Assembly: GCA_902626505.1 (NCBI GenBank)
Contig: CACOFQ010000004.1
Coordinates: 51,333 to 115,332 of the forward strand
Direction of reading: 5' to 3'
DNA from: an uncultured Marinoscillum sp.
GTDB lineage: Bacteria > Bacteroidota > Bacteroidia > Cytophagales > MED-G16
DNA length: 64,000 nt
A program made the position numbers and the translations under genes. Positions 50,787-61,280 of this stretch are shown one piece after another. Position 1 is the stretch's first letter; every line of letters starts with the position of its first letter. Under the pieces are notes generated by a model that was given only the letters and a program-made list of their open reading frames with translations, did not search any database and was not told where the DNA came from.

Positions 50787-52967
50787 ATGTCAAATATCAC
50801 TTTTAATTCAGACGAATTTTCTTCCAGGCATAATTCAATTTCTAAGCAGGAAGAAAATTTAATGTTAAAACAAATTGGTGTCAAATCGGTAGATGAACTA
50901 ATAAATCTTACAATACCTGATTCAATTAGATTAGAAAATGATCTTAATCTAGAAAAACCAAAAACTGAGAATGAATTTTTATCTCATTTTAAAACTCTTG
51001 CCTTAAAAAATAAGAAATACAAATCTTATATTGGAACGGGCTATTATGATTGTTTTACTCCCAATGTAATTAAAAGAAATATATTAGAAAATCCTGGTTG
51101 GTATACTGCGTACACTCCATACCAAGCAGAAATTGCTCAGGGAAGGATGGAAGCTCTTATCAATTATCAGACTATGGTTACTGACCTTACTGGAATGGAA
51201 ATATCAAACGCTTCCTTGTTAGATGAAGGCACCGCAGCATCTGAAGCAATGACAATGTTTTTTAGGGTAAGGAAAGGATCGAAGAAAAAAGCGTTTAAAT
51301 TTTTTGTTTCAAATAAAATTTTTCCTCAGACAATAGAGCTTTTAAAAACAAGGTCTGAACCGCTTGGTATTGAACTAGTAATTGATGAACTAGATAAGTT
51401 TAATTGTGGAGATGATTACTTTGGTGCTCTTTTCCAATACCCTGATAATGATGGTAATATAGTTGATCTGTCATCTTATTTAGAGAAAGCTAGGAGTAAA
51501 TCAATTTTCACATGTGTCGCTTCTGACTTAATGAGTTTAGTTCTTCTAAAATCTCCTGGTGAAATGGGTGCGGACGCAGTTGTTGGAAATTCCCAAAGAT
51601 TTGGAGTGCCAATGGGATATGGAGGACCTCATGCTGCTTTTTATGCCACAAAAGAAGAATTTAAAAGACATATACCCGGAAGAATTATAGGTGTAAGTGT
51701 TGACTCAGCTGGTAATAATGCTTATAGAATGGCTTTACAGACTAGAGAACAGCATATAAAAAGAGATAGAGCTACATCAAATATTTGTACAGCTCAGGTC
51801 CTTCTATCAGTAATGGCAGGGATGTATGCTGTATATCATGGCAAAGACGGATTAAAAAAGATTGCTACAAAAATTGCTTCTCTAACTCAGTTGCTTGAAA
51901 ATGGAATTTCTAGTTTAGATTTTAATCAAGAAAATAAAAACTTCTTTGATACTTTAAAAATTAAGGTAACATCTGAAGAAAAGGATAAGATTAAGAAAGT
52001 TGCTGAAAAGAATCATCTAAACTTTAGATATTTTGAAACAGACTATATTGGTATTTCGCTAGATGAAACCACTCAAGTTTCTGACGTTCTAGATATTCTT
52101 AATATCTTCTCGGAAGTATCTGGAAAATCTTTAGAAATTAACTTAGATAATATTGATGATTTAAAACATAACATTTCAGCAAATCAAATTAGAAGTTCGG
52201 AATTTTTATCTCACGAGGTATTTAACAAATATCATACTGAGCATGAAATTTTAAGGTACATGAAGAGGTTAGAAAATAAAGATTTATCTCTTGTTCATTC
52301 GATGATCTCACTGGGCTCTTGTACAATGAAACTTAATGCTACAACAGAAATGATTCCTGTAACGTGGGAGGAAATGAATCTTCATCCTTTTGTTCCAACG
52401 GATCAAGCTCAGGGGTATTCAGAAATGATAAATAGTTTAAATACTTGGTTATGTGAAATTACCGGTTTTTCAGCTATATCATTTCAACCAAATTCCGGTG
52501 CTCAAGGTGAGTACACAGGCTTAATGGTCATTAGAGCATATCATCTTGATAAGGGAAATGATAATAGAAATATTGCATTAATTCCATCATCTGCTCACGG
52601 AACAAATCCAGCTTCTGCAATAATGGCTGGGATGAAGGTAGTAGTAGTTGCATGTGATAAACATGGTAATATTGATTATGATGATTTAAAAGAGAAATGT
52701 GAACAACATTCTGAGAATTTAAGTTGTCTAATGATAACATATCCATCAACTCATGGGGTGTTTGAAGATAAAATTTTAGAAGTATGTAATCTAATACATG
52801 AAAATGGTGGATTAGTATATATGGATGGAGCAAATATGAATGCTCAGGTAGGATTAACTAATCCAAAAAATATTGGTGCTGATGTTTGTCACCTAAATCT
52901 TCACAAGACATTTTGTATACCTCACGGGGGGGGGTGGGCCAGGAATGGGGCCAATAGGTGTAGTTGA
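50787..52967 (+). CDS. gcvP: Glycine dehydrogenase (P protein), N-terminal ~3/4; frame lost at G9 tract
   Basis: FIGTGYYDCFTPNVIKRNILENPGWYTAYTPYQAEIAQGR-like; VSLGSCTMKLNATTEM; PLP-site region NLHKTFCIPHGGG then frame-shifted WARNGANRCS*. Confidence 0.93.
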   Translation: MSNITFNSDEFSSRHNSISKQEENLMLKQIGVKSVDELINLTIPDSIRLENDLNLEKPKTENEFLSHFKTLALKNKKYKSYIGTGYYDCFTPNVIKRNILENPGWYTAYTPYQAEIAQGRMEALINYQTMVTDLTGMEISNASLLDEGTAASEAMTMFFRVRKGSKKKAFKFFVSNKIFPQTIELLKTRSEPLGIELVIDELDKFNCGDDYFGALFQYPDNDGNIVDLSSYLEKARSKSIFTCVASDLMSLVLLKSPGEMGADAVVGNSQRFGVPMGYGGPHAAFYATKEEFKRHIPGRIIGVSVDSAGNNAYRMALQTREQHIKRDRATSNICTAQVLLSVMAGMYAVYHGKDGLKKIATKIASLTQLLENGISSLDFNQENKNFFDTLKIKVTSEEKDKIKKVAEKNHLNFRYFETDYIGISLDETTQVSDVLDILNIFSEVSGKSLEINLDNIDDLKHNISANQIRSSEFLSHEVFNKYHTEHEILRYMKRLENKDLSLVHSMISLGSCTMKLNATTEMIPVTWEEMNLHPFVPTDQAQGYSEMINSLNTWLCEITGFSAISFQPNSGAQGEYTGLMVIRAYHLDKGNDNRNIALIPSSAHGTNPASAIMAGMKVVVVACDKHGNIDYDDLKEKCEQHSENLSCLMITYPSTHGVFEDKILEVCNLIHENGGLVYMDGANMNAQVGLTNPKNIGADVCHLNLHKTFCIPHGGGWARNGANRCS

Positions 52968-53664
52968 AAAATTAGTAAAGTATCTACCAAGAAATATATT
53001 TGAAGATTATGATGACTCTAACATAACACCAGTATCTAGTGCACCATATGGTAGTGCAAGTATTCTCGCTATATCATACTCTTATATTTCTATGATGGGG
53101 GGTAATGCATTAAAAAAAGCAACAGAACTATCAATATTAAATGCTAATTACATTAGGTCAAGACTTCAAGATCACTATCAAGTTTTATATAAAGGTATCA
53201 ACGGTACGAGTGCTCATGAATTTATTATTGATTGCAGAGAATTCAAGTCAGATACTGATGTTGAGGTAGAAGATATTGCGAAAAGGCTAATGGATTATGG
53301 TTATCATGCTCCGACGGTTTCTTTTCCAGTACCAGGTACAATGATGATAGAACCAACTGAAAGTGAAACTAAAGCTGAGCTTGATAAGTTTTGTGATGTT
53401 ATGATTGAGATTAGAAACGAAATAGAAGAGATCAGAAATGGAACATATGATAAAGAGAATAATGTCTTAAAAAACTCACCCCATACTGCTTCAGTTGTAA
53501 CAGCTTCATCATGGATATTCCCGTACACCAGAGAAAAAGCTGCTTATCCATTAGATTTTGTTTCCTCCAATAAATTTTGGCCTTCAGTCGGAAGAATAGA
53601 TAATGCACATGGAGATAGGAATTTATTTTGTAGCTGTATACCACTTGAGGAATATTCTTCTTAA
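52945..53664 (+). CDS. gcvP: Glycine dehydrogenase (P protein), C-terminal part in the +1-shifted frame
   Basis: MGPIGVVEKLVKYLP...SAPYGSASILAISYSYISMMG; continues the P protein after GGGGPGMGP; same gene as 50787-52967. Confidence 0.93.
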   Translation: MGPIGVVEKLVKYLPRNIFEDYDDSNITPVSSAPYGSASILAISYSYISMMGGNALKKATELSILNANYIRSRLQDHYQVLYKGINGTSAHEFIIDCREFKSDTDVEVEDIAKRLMDYGYHAPTVSFPVPGTMMIEPTESETKAELDKFCDVMIEIRNEIEEIRNGTYDKENNVLKNSPHTASVVTASSWIFPYTREKAAYPLDFVSSNKFWPSVGRIDNAHGDRNLFCSCIPLEEYSS

Positions 53665-53695
53665 ATAGAAATAAATATTTAATTACTTTTGGCAA

Positions 53696-54835
53696 ATGGA
53701 TATAGTTATTCTTTTCATTAGTATTCTCATATTGTCTTCACTAGGTTATGTAATATATAAGTTTAATGATAAAGGAGATAACACAGATAATACCCAACAA
53801 AGACAAGATGAGATCAATCAAATGAAAGAGATGTTAACTCTTGAGTTTAAAAATCTTGCTAACGAAATCTTTGAAGAAAAAACAAAAAAAATTACGGATG
53901 TCAATAAAGAAAATCTATCAAATATCTTAGATCCATTAAAAGAGAATATTGCAAGATTTGAGAGAAAAGTTGAATCCTCAAATAAAGATGCAGTAGAGTT
54001 TAATGCTATATTAAAATCAGAGATAAATCATCTGAAAAATGAAACGCTCAAGATGAGAGATGATGCTAATAATTTAGCAAATGCCTTGAGAGGAGAAAGT
54101 AAAACCCAAGGAGATTGGGGGGAACAACAAATGGAAACAATTTTAAACGCAGCAGGTCTAGAAAAAAACATCCATTATGAAAAAGAAAAGAATCTAAAGA
54201 ATGAAAATGAAGATAACCAGCGTTTAGATTACATAGTAAAGTTACCTGGTGACAAATGTATAATTATTGACTCAAAGGTATCTCTAGTAGCTTATGTTAA
54301 TTACTATAATTCTGAAGATAAAGAAGATAAAAAACATTATCTAAAGGAACACCTGAAAAGTATAAATACTCATATAACAACTTTATCAAACAAAAATTAT
54401 CAAGAGCTAGATATTAATCAGCCTGATTATATTTTAATGTTTATGGCAAACGAACCCGCATTTAAGTTAGCTGTGCTTGAAGATGTAAGCATTTATAATA
54501 AGGCTATTGATAGAAATATTGTGATGGTTACAAATTCTACATTATTTGCAACTTTAAAAACTGTAGCATATATGTGGAAACAAGATAAAGCAAATAAAAA
54601 TGCTATTGAAATAGCTAGACAAGCGGGCTCACTCTATGATAAATTTCAATCTTTTTCTGAGGACTTAATCAAAGTAGGTAATAATTTGAACACTACTAAA
54701 AACACATATGAAGATGCTATGAAAAAACTGACAGAAGGTAAAGATAATCTTGTTAGAAAGACAGAAAGACTTAGAGAACTTGGAGCTAAGGCTAGTAAAA
54801 AAATTAATCCTAAATTACTTGATAGATCAGAATAA
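53696..54835 (+). CDS. rmuC: DNA recombination protein RmuC
   Basis: Coiled-coil N-terminus; TQGDWGEQQMETIL, RLDYIVKLPGDKCIIIDSKVSLVAY. Confidence 0.93.
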   Translation: MDIVILFISILILSSLGYVIYKFNDKGDNTDNTQQRQDEINQMKEMLTLEFKNLANEIFEEKTKKITDVNKENLSNILDPLKENIARFERKVESSNKDAVEFNAILKSEINHLKNETLKMRDDANNLANALRGESKTQGDWGEQQMETILNAAGLEKNIHYEKEKNLKNENEDNQRLDYIVKLPGDKCIIIDSKVSLVAYVNYYNSEDKEDKKHYLKEHLKSINTHITTLSNKNYQELDINQPDYILMFMANEPAFKLAVLEDVSIYNKAIDRNIVMVTNSTLFATLKTVAYMWKQDKANKNAIEIARQAGSLYDKFQSFSEDLIKVGNNLNTTKNTYEDAMKKLTEGKDNLVRKTERLRELGAKASKKINPKLLDRSE

Positions 54836-54840
54836 AATTA

Positions 54841-55214
54841 TGAAGACGAATAATTCTTTAGAAAAGATAAATGTAGTTGGAGATAGGGTTTTGGTGAAAC
54901 CTAGAAAAGAATCGGAGAGAACTGACAGTGGGTTATATCTTCCACCAGGAGTAAGAGAGAAAGAAAAAATTCAATATGGATATATAGTTAAAATTGGTCC
55001 TGGTTATCCAATTCCATTACCAGTTGATAATGATGAGCCTTGGAAATCTGAAGAAGAGAAAGTTAAATATGTTCCTTTACAAGTTAAAGAGGGGGACTTA
55101 GCTGTATTCTTACAGGGAGGAGCTTATGAGGTAATGTATCAAAATGAAAAATATTTTATAGTTCCTCAGTCATCAATTTTGATGATTGAAAGAGATGATA
55201 GTCTATTTAATTAG
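54841..55214 (+). CDS. GroES-like co-chaperone family protein
   Basis: Start moved to internal Met (MKTNNSLEKINVVGDRVLVKPRKESERTDSGLYLPPGVREKEKIQYGYIVKIGPGYP). Confidence 0.85.
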
Positions 55215-55215
55215 A

Positions 55216-56442
55216 TTATTTATATTCAATAATACTTTTCTCAATTATATCACAAGAAATATTTATTTCATCTTCATTTATAACAAGAGGCGGAGCAAAT
55301 CTTATAATATTTCCATGTGTTGGTTTTGCAATGAGACCATTATTTTTCATTGAAATACAGATATCCCAAGCAGTAGAACTATCTTCCGAATCATTTATAA
55401 CCATTGCATTTAAAAGTCCCTTTCCTCTTATAAGTCTTACAAGCCCAGATTTACTTTTTAATTTTTCTAATCTATTTCTAAAGACTTCTCCCATCTCTAA
55501 TGCATTTTTATCAAGACTTTCATCTTTTACTATCTCTAAGGCTGCTTTCGCTACAGCACATGATAAAGGATTTCCTCCATATGTTGATCCGTGTTCTCCT
55601 GGTTTTATACACATCATTATATTATCATTAGCTAGAACTGCTGAAACTGGTAGCACACCTCCTGATAATGCTTTTCCTAAAATTAAAATGTCAGGTTTCG
55701 CATCCTCATGATCAGTAGCTAACATTTTTCCAGTTCTTGCTATACCTGTTTGAACTTCATCAGCTATGAAAAGCACATTATATTTATCACAAAGCTTTCT
55801 AATTCCACTTAAGTAGCCTTCATCTGGAACTACTACACCAGCTTCCCCTTGAATTGGCTCTACCATAAAAGCACAAACATTTTTGTCTTTTAATTTATCT
55901 TCTAAAGCTTCTAAATTATTATATGGTATTAGCTCATATCCTGGCATATATGGACCAAACCCTTTATAAGATAAGGGATCGTCTGAGGTAGAGATCGCAG
56001 CTAGAGTTCTACCCCAAAAATTTCCATGGGCAAATATAATTTTTGCTTTATTTTCCTCAATTCCTTTCTTTTCATATCCCCATTTTCTAGCTAACTTATT
56101 AGCAGTTTCTCCTCCTTCAACACCTGTGTTCATTGGTAATACTTTATCATAACCAAAATAATCAGCTATATATTTTTCATATTCACCTAAAACATCATTA
56201 TAAAAAGCTCTAGAAGTAAGTGTTAACTTCCTTCCTTGTTCTTCAAGAGCTTTAATAATTTTTGGATGACAATGTCCTTGATTTACTGCAGAATACGCAG
56301 ATAAATAGTCAAAATATTTTTTTCCTTCAACATCCCAAACATAAATACCTTCTCCCCTGGATAATACTACTGGTAGGGGGTGATAATTATGAGCTCCATA
56401 TTTATTTTCTAAATTAATGGCTTCTTGACTAGTTTTTATCAT
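55216..56442 (-). CDS. rocD: Ornithine aminotransferase
   Basis: [78 protein letters not shown]. Confidence 0.95.
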   Translation of the reverse strand: MIKTSQEAINLENKYGAHNYHPLPVVLSRGEGIYVWDVEGKKYFDYLSAYSAVNQGHCHPKIIKALEEQGRKLTLTSRAFYNDVLGEYEKYIADYFGYDKVLPMNTGVEGGETANKLARKWGYEKKGIEENKAKIIFAHGNFWGRTLAAISTSDDPLSYKGFGPYMPGYELIPYNNLEALEDKLKDKNVCAFMVEPIQGEAGVVVPDEGYLSGIRKLCDKYNVLFIADEVQTGIARTGKMLATDHEDAKPDILILGKALSGGVLPVSAVLANDNIMMCIKPGEHGSTYGGNPLSCAVAKAALEIVKDESLDKNALEMGEVFRNRLEKLKSKSGLVRLIRGKGLLNAMVINDSEDSSTAWDICISMKNNGLIAKPTHGNIIRFAPPLVINEDEINISCDIIEKSIIEYK

Positions 56443-56503
56443 AGTATGTGTTATTTACTATCAAAAATAGCAGATATAGAAAAAATAAAAAACATTGTAC
56501 AGA

Positions 56504-56534
56504 TTTGTTATTTTTTTCAGTTTTACGATATTTG
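56504..56534 (+). promoter_or_regulatory. Bacteroidetes-type promoter for rpmB operon (TTTG-N19-GATATTTG)
   Basis: TTTG 56504-56507, 19-nt spacer, GATATTTG 56527-56534, 21 nt before the L28 ATG. Confidence 0.55.
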
Positions 56535-56555
56535 CGTGCTAATAAAAAAAAGATA

Positions 56556-56795
56556 ATGTCAAAAGTTTGTCAAATTACTGGAAAAAGAGCTAGAGTTGGT
56601 AACAATGTATCAAAAGCTAATAACAAGACAAAAAGGATGTTTTATCCTAACTTGCATGTCAAAAAATTTTATATTCCTGAAGAAGATAAATGGATTAAAA
56701 TAAAGATTTGCTCTTCAGCATTAAAATCTATTAATAAGTTTGGAATTTCAGCTGTTTTAAAAAAAGCTAAAGAAAAAGGAACATTAAGTATTTAA
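56556..56795 (+). CDS. rpmB: 50S ribosomal protein L28
   Basis: Start moved to [40 protein letters not shown]. Confidence 0.96.
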   Translation: MSKVCQITGKRARVGNNVSKANNKTKRMFYPNLHVKKFYIPEEDKWIKIKICSSALKSINKFGISAVLKKAKEKGTLSI

Positions 56796-56799
56796 AGTT

Positions 56800-56982
56800 A
56801 TGGCAAAAAAAGGAAATAGAATTCAAGTTATTTTAGAGTGTACTGAGCACAAAGCTTCCGGTCAACCTGGTACATCAAGATATGTTACTACAAAAAATAA
56901 AAAAAATACTCCTGATAGAATTGAACTAAAAAAGTACAATCCAATTCTTAGGAAATACACATTACATAAAGAAATAAAATAA
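56800..56982 (+). CDS. rpmG: 50S ribosomal protein L33
   Basis: [60 protein letters not shown]. Confidence 0.97.
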   Translation: MAKKGNRIQVILECTEHKASGQPGTSRYVTTKNKKNTPDRIELKKYNPILRKYTLHKEIK

Positions 56983-57293
56983 TGGCTAAAAAAGTAGTTG
57001 CTTCATTAAGAGATACATCAGGTGTTAAATATGCTAAACTTATCAAATCAGTTAAATCTGAGAAAACAGGATCTTATTCTTTTAAAGAGGAAATTGTTAT
57101 AGAAGATCATGTAAATGATATTTTAGCAGGAAAAACACAACAAGATATCATCAATGAAATAAGAGCTAAGGAAAAAGAAGCGGAAGCTGCAAAAATTGCT
57201 GCAGATAAAGCTGCTGCTGAAGCTCCTAAAGAAGAGGCACCTGCTGCTGAAGCTCCCAAAAAAAAAGGAGATAAGAGCTCTAAGCCAGAATAA
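56982..57293 (+). CDS. DUF4295 protein with extended Ala/Lys/Glu-rich tail
   Basis: [39 protein letters not shown], directly after L33; tail KEAEAAKIAADKAAAEAPKEEAPAAEAPKKKGDKSSKPE. Confidence 0.82.
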   Translation: MAKKVVASLRDTSGVKYAKLIKSVKSEKTGSYSFKEEIVIEDHVNDILAGKTQQDIINEIRAKEKEAEAAKIAADKAAAEAPKEEAPAAEAPKKKGDKSSKPE

Positions 57294-57300
57294 AATTTAA

Positions 57301-58431
57301 ATGTCTTTCCTACCTGACTTTAAGTTAGAGACCTATTTCTCTCGTTGGGAGTTCAATACTAAATATAATTTATGTGCATCTGATACTGAATCATTATCAC
57401 TAGAATATTTATTGGATTTATCAGATGATAAAGACAAAAAGTTATTAGAAGAAATTAAGTTTGGTTATTTAGAAACATATGGGTCTATAGAATTAAGAGA
57501 AGCTATATCTTCTACTTATAATAATTCTTCATATAAAGATATTTTAACTTTTGCTGGTGCTGAAGAAGGTATTTACGTTGCAATGAAGTCAATTCTTTCA
57601 AAAAAAGATCATGCTATTGTAATTACTCCTAATTATCAATCAGCTCAAACGCTTCCTACATCAATATGTGATGTTACTGCAATTAATCTTGACTCAGAGA
57701 ATAATTGGAATTTGGATATACAAAAAATTAAAGATTCTTTACAACCAAATACGCTTCTAATATCAATAAATTTTCCCCATAACCCAACCGGTAAAGTAAT
57801 ATCACAAAGTGAGTTAAATGATTTAGTAAATATTTCTAGGGAAAATAACCTATATCTATTTAGTGATGAAATTTACCGTTTAATGGAAAGAGATGAAAAC
57901 AAAAGACTTGATCAGATTTCAGATATTTATGATAAGGGAATATCACTAAACGGTATGTCAAAAACATATGGAATGCCAGGAATAAGAATTGGTTGGATTT
58001 CATGCAAGGATCATTCTCTTTTAGATAAGATGGAAAAACTAAAGCATTATTTATCAATTTGTAATTCAACTCCTAATGAAATATTATCAATTATTGCTCT
58101 TAAGTATAGATCAAAAATTATAGAGAGATCTAGAAAAATCATTAAAAATAACTTGTTTAAACTGAACAGTTTTTTTCAAAAATATGAGAATCTATTTGAG
58201 TGGAAAGAACCTGACGGGGGTTGTATAGGGTTTCCTAAATATAATGGGCCTGAAGGGGTTGAAGTTTTTTGCGAAAATTTGATAAAAGAAAAAAGTGTAT
58301 TATTACTTCCTTCTAGCGTTTATAACTCTAAACTAATTAATTCACCAAATAATCATTTCAGAATCGGATACGGTAGATCAAATATGCCACAAGCATTATC
58401 TGAGCTTGAAAACTTTATTAATAATAATTAA
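57301..58431 (+). CDS. Pyridoxal phosphate-dependent aminotransferase, class I/II
   Basis: INFPHNPTGKVISQSELNDLV, LFSDEIYRLM, SLNGMSKTYGMPGIRIGWI. Confidence 0.93.
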   Translation: MSFLPDFKLETYFSRWEFNTKYNLCASDTESLSLEYLLDLSDDKDKKLLEEIKFGYLETYGSIELREAISSTYNNSSYKDILTFAGAEEGIYVAMKSILSKKDHAIVITPNYQSAQTLPTSICDVTAINLDSENNWNLDIQKIKDSLQPNTLLISINFPHNPTGKVISQSELNDLVNISRENNLYLFSDEIYRLMERDENKRLDQISDIYDKGISLNGMSKTYGMPGIRIGWISCKDHSLLDKMEKLKHYLSICNSTPNEILSIIALKYRSKIIERSRKIIKNNLFKLNSFFQKYENLFEWKEPDGGCIGFPKYNGPEGVEVFCENLIKEKSVLLLPSSVYNSKLINSPNNHFRIGYGRSNMPQALSELENFINNN

Positions 58432-58508
58432 AATAAGAAAAAGAAAATCTTAATTTTATTAACTAAAGTGTAATGTTGTTTTTAATATATTCTAAAATAT
58501 AATAGCTA

Positions 58509-59876
58509 ATGGGTCTATTTGATTTTATAAAAAAGAAGCTTTTTGGTAAAACTAAGAAAGTTGAAGAAACCAAGAAGGTTGATAAGAAAAAAAAGGAACA
58601 ATCAACTCAAGTTAAACCGAAACTATCAAAACCTAAAACAGTTAAGAAGGTTAAGCCACCAGTCGTAAAAGAAAAGGTTGCTAGAGAGAAAGAAAATAAA
58701 CCTAAAAAGGGATTTTTAACTAAAATTAAGGAAGCTATCATATCTTCTCCAAAGGAAGAAGAAATTAAAGAAGAACAAGAAAAGGAAATTAAAAAAGCAA
58801 CTGTACCCAAAAAAGTTAAAAGGAAGATTAAAGAAGAAGAGCCAGAGGTAGAGGAAGAAGTTGTTGAAGAGATTAAAGAAGAAGAGCCAGAGGTAGAGGA
58901 AGAAGTTGTTGAAGAGATTAAAGAAGAAGAGCCAGAGGTAGAGGAAGAAGTTGTTGAAGATGAAGATTCAATAAAAAAAGGATTAGAAAAAACCAAGAAA
59001 AGCTTTTTTTCAAAATTGAAATCAGCAATAATTGGTAAATCTAAAATTGATGAGGAAGTACTGGATGATCTTGAAGAAGTTTTAATAACCTCCGATGTTG
59101 GTGTTGAAACTACAGTTAAGATAATAGAAAGAATAGAGGATAGAGTATCAAAAGAAAAGTATACAAGTGTTAATGAATTAAATAATTTATTGAAGGATGA
59201 GATTATAAAAATTCTTGCAGAAAATAGCTCTGATCTAGATGCTTTTGATGTATCTGAAGATGCTGTCCCTTATGTTATATTAGTTGTTGGTGTTAATGGT
59301 GTTGGTAAAACTACAACTATTGGTAAGTTAGCTGCTCAGTTTAAAGAGGGAGGCTTAAATGTACTTATTGGTGCTGCAGATACATTTAGAGCAGCTGCAG
59401 TTGATCAAATTTTAATGTGGGGAAAAAAGGTAGGAGTAGATGTAGTCTCTCATGGTATGAATACAGATCCTGCTTCTGTAGCATATGATACTGTTAAAAA
59501 AGCAGTTGAGGAAAACTATGATGTTGTTATAATTGATACTGCGGGAAGACTCCATACTAAATTAAATTTGATGAATGAACTATCTAAAATAAAAAGAGTA
59601 GTTCAGAAATTTAAAGAGGATGCCCCACATGAAGTTATGTTAATTTTAGATGGAAGCACTGGACAAAATGCTTTTGTTCAAGCTGAAGAATTTACAAAAG
59701 TAACAGATGTAAATTCTATTACAATAACAAAGTTGGATGGCACGGCCAAGGGAGGAGTAGTTATAGGAATTACTGATCAATTTAAAATTCCAATTAAATA
59801 TATAGGAGTAGGAGAGAAGATAGGAGATTTAAAACTTTTTCATAAAGGTGAGTTTGTCAATTCTTTCTTTGACTAA
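58509..59876 (+). CDS. ftsY: Signal recognition particle receptor FtsY with acidic N-terminal repeat region
   Basis: VVGVNGVGKTTTIGKLA, AADTFRAAAVDQI, VIIDTAGRLHTKLNLM, TKLDGTAKGG. Confidence 0.96.
   Translation: MGLFDFIKKKLFGKTKKVEETKKVDKKKKEQSTQVKPKLSKPKTVKKVKPPVVKEKVAREKENKPKKGFLTKIKEAIISSPKEEEIKEEQEKEIKKATVPKKVKRKIKEEEPEVEEEVVEEIKEEEPEVEEEVVEEIKEEEPEVEEEVVEDEDSIKKGLEKTKKSFFSKLKSAIIGKSKIDEEVLDDLEEVLITSDVGVETTVKIIERIEDRVSKEKYTSVNELNNLLKDEIIKILAENSSDLDAFDVSEDAVPYVILVVGVNGVGKTTTIGKLAAQFKEGGLNVLIGAADTFRAAAVDQILMWGKKVGVDVVSHGMNTDPASVAYDTVKKAVEENYDVVIIDTAGRLHTKLNLMNELSKIKRVVQKFKEDAPHEVMLILDGSTGQNAFVQAEEFTKVTDVNSITITKLDGTAKGGVVIGITDQFKIPIKYIGVGEKIGDLKLFHKGEFVNSFFD
58827..58961 (+). repeat. 45-bp tandem repeat, ~3 copies, in ftsY (IKEEEPEVEEEVVEE)
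   Basis: attaaagaagaagagccagaggtagaggaagaagttgttgaagag units starting at 58827, 58872 and 58917. Confidence 0.92.
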
Positions 59877-61231
59877 TGAATTTTATATCATCATTTTCGG
59901 AATATATTATATGGGCTGCAGATTTTTTATGGAATGGACCAGTACTGGTAACTTTATTATTGGGTAGTGGGGTTTATTTTTCTTTTAGGTCAAGGTTTAT
60001 TCCAATTTATTATTTTAGTCATGCTCTAAAATTATCAATAAATAAAAAAAAATCTATTAAAGGAATAAGTTCTTTTGAGAGTGTATCAAGTCAAATTGCA
60101 GGAATAGTTGGAATGGGAAATATTAGTGGTGTGGCTGTAGCAATTTCTATTGGTGGACCCGGTACAATCTTTTGGATGTGGGTTACAGCTTTCTTGGGTA
60201 TGATTACTAAGTTTTACACTTGCTCTTTATCTGTACTTTATAGGAAAAATTCAAATAATAATAATTATGGCGGTCCGATGTTTGTCATTTTAAATGGATT
60301 AGGAAATAAATGGAAACCTTTAGCTTTAATATTTTGTTTCTTTGGTTTATTAGGAGTGTCTCCAATCTTTCAATCAAATCAAATAATTGAGGTTATTAAC
60401 TCTGTTATAATAAATGATAATTATTTATTTGAAAATAAGTTTTCTAGTGATTTAACAATAGGCATTTGTTTATCAATTTTAGTTTCACTAGTAATTTTTG
60501 GAGGAATAAAAAGAATTGGAATGGTTGCTAGTAGAGTAGCTCCTATTATGGTATTTGTATATATGATTTCAGTATTTTATTTAATGATTATCCATTATGA
60601 TATGATACTTCCAAGCGTTTACTTGATTTTTATGGATGCTTTTTCTGCTAATTCAGTGTTAGGAGGTTCAATAGGTTCTATTATTTTAATAGGAGCTAGG
60701 AGGGCTTCCTTTTCTAATGAAGCTGGTATAGGGACAGCGCCTATTATTCATGCCTCAAGTGAGACTAAAGAACCAATTCAGGAAGGATTAGTTTCAATGA
60801 TTGGTCCTTTTATTGATACAATTATTGTTTGTACTTTGACCGCAGTTTGTATTTTAGTAACAGATTCTTGGTCAAATTATAATTACGCTGGAATTGAAAT
60901 AGTAGCTAAAGCATTTTCTAATTCTATGCCTCTTATTGGTCCTTATATATTACTTATTTCTACGTTATCTTTCGCAATATCTACTCTTTTCAGTCTATCC
61001 TTTTTTGGAGAAAGATGTATGGCTTTTCTTATTGGTGAGAAATATAAAATCCTTTATCGGTACATTTATTTAGGGTTAATAGTACTTGGCTCTGTTTCTT
61101 CTTTGAAGTTTGTTATAAGTCTAATAGACCTATCATATGGCATTATGGCATTCCCAACGTTAGTCTCTGCATTGATATTAGCACCTAAAATTGATGAATT
61201 ATCAAAAAAATATTTTAAAAAATTAAAATAA
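59876..61231 (+). CDS. Alanine/glycine:cation symporter (AGCS family)
   Basis: GMGNISGVAVAISIGGPGTIFWMWVTAFLGMITKFYTCSLSVLYR; RASFSNEAGIGTAPIIHASSETKEPIQEGLVSMIGPFIDT. Confidence 0.92.
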   Translation: MNFISSFSEYIIWAADFLWNGPVLVTLLLGSGVYFSFRSRFIPIYYFSHALKLSINKKKSIKGISSFESVSSQIAGIVGMGNISGVAVAISIGGPGTIFWMWVTAFLGMITKFYTCSLSVLYRKNSNNNNYGGPMFVILNGLGNKWKPLALIFCFFGLLGVSPIFQSNQIIEVINSVIINDNYLFENKFSSDLTIGICLSILVSLVIFGGIKRIGMVASRVAPIMVFVYMISVFYLMIIHYDMILPSVYLIFMDAFSANSVLGGSIGSIILIGARRASFSNEAGIGTAPIIHASSETKEPIQEGLVSMIGPFIDTIIVCTLTAVCILVTDSWSNYNYAGIEIVAKAFSNSMPLIGPYILLISTLSFAISTLFSLSFFGERCMAFLIGEKYKILYRYIYLGLIVLGSVSSLKFVISLIDLSYGIMAFPTLVSALILAPKIDELSKKYFKKLK

Positions 61232-61280
61232 GACAAATGTTAACAAATTTCTATATTTGTATCCCGATTAAACTTTAAAT

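Noticed and set aside
52945-53664. Second gcvP fragment as an independent gcvPB-type gene
   Set aside because: It starts mid-motif (GPGMGP) immediately after a homopolymer and completes a single-chain P protein; a frameshift explains it better.
54750-54840. Upstream extension of the GroES-like ORF
   Set aside because: Lies entirely within rmuC; homology-like sequence starts at the ATG at 54841.
58827-58961. Tandem repeat as a CRISPR array
   Set aside because: Repeats are contiguous, in frame inside ftsY, and have no spacers.
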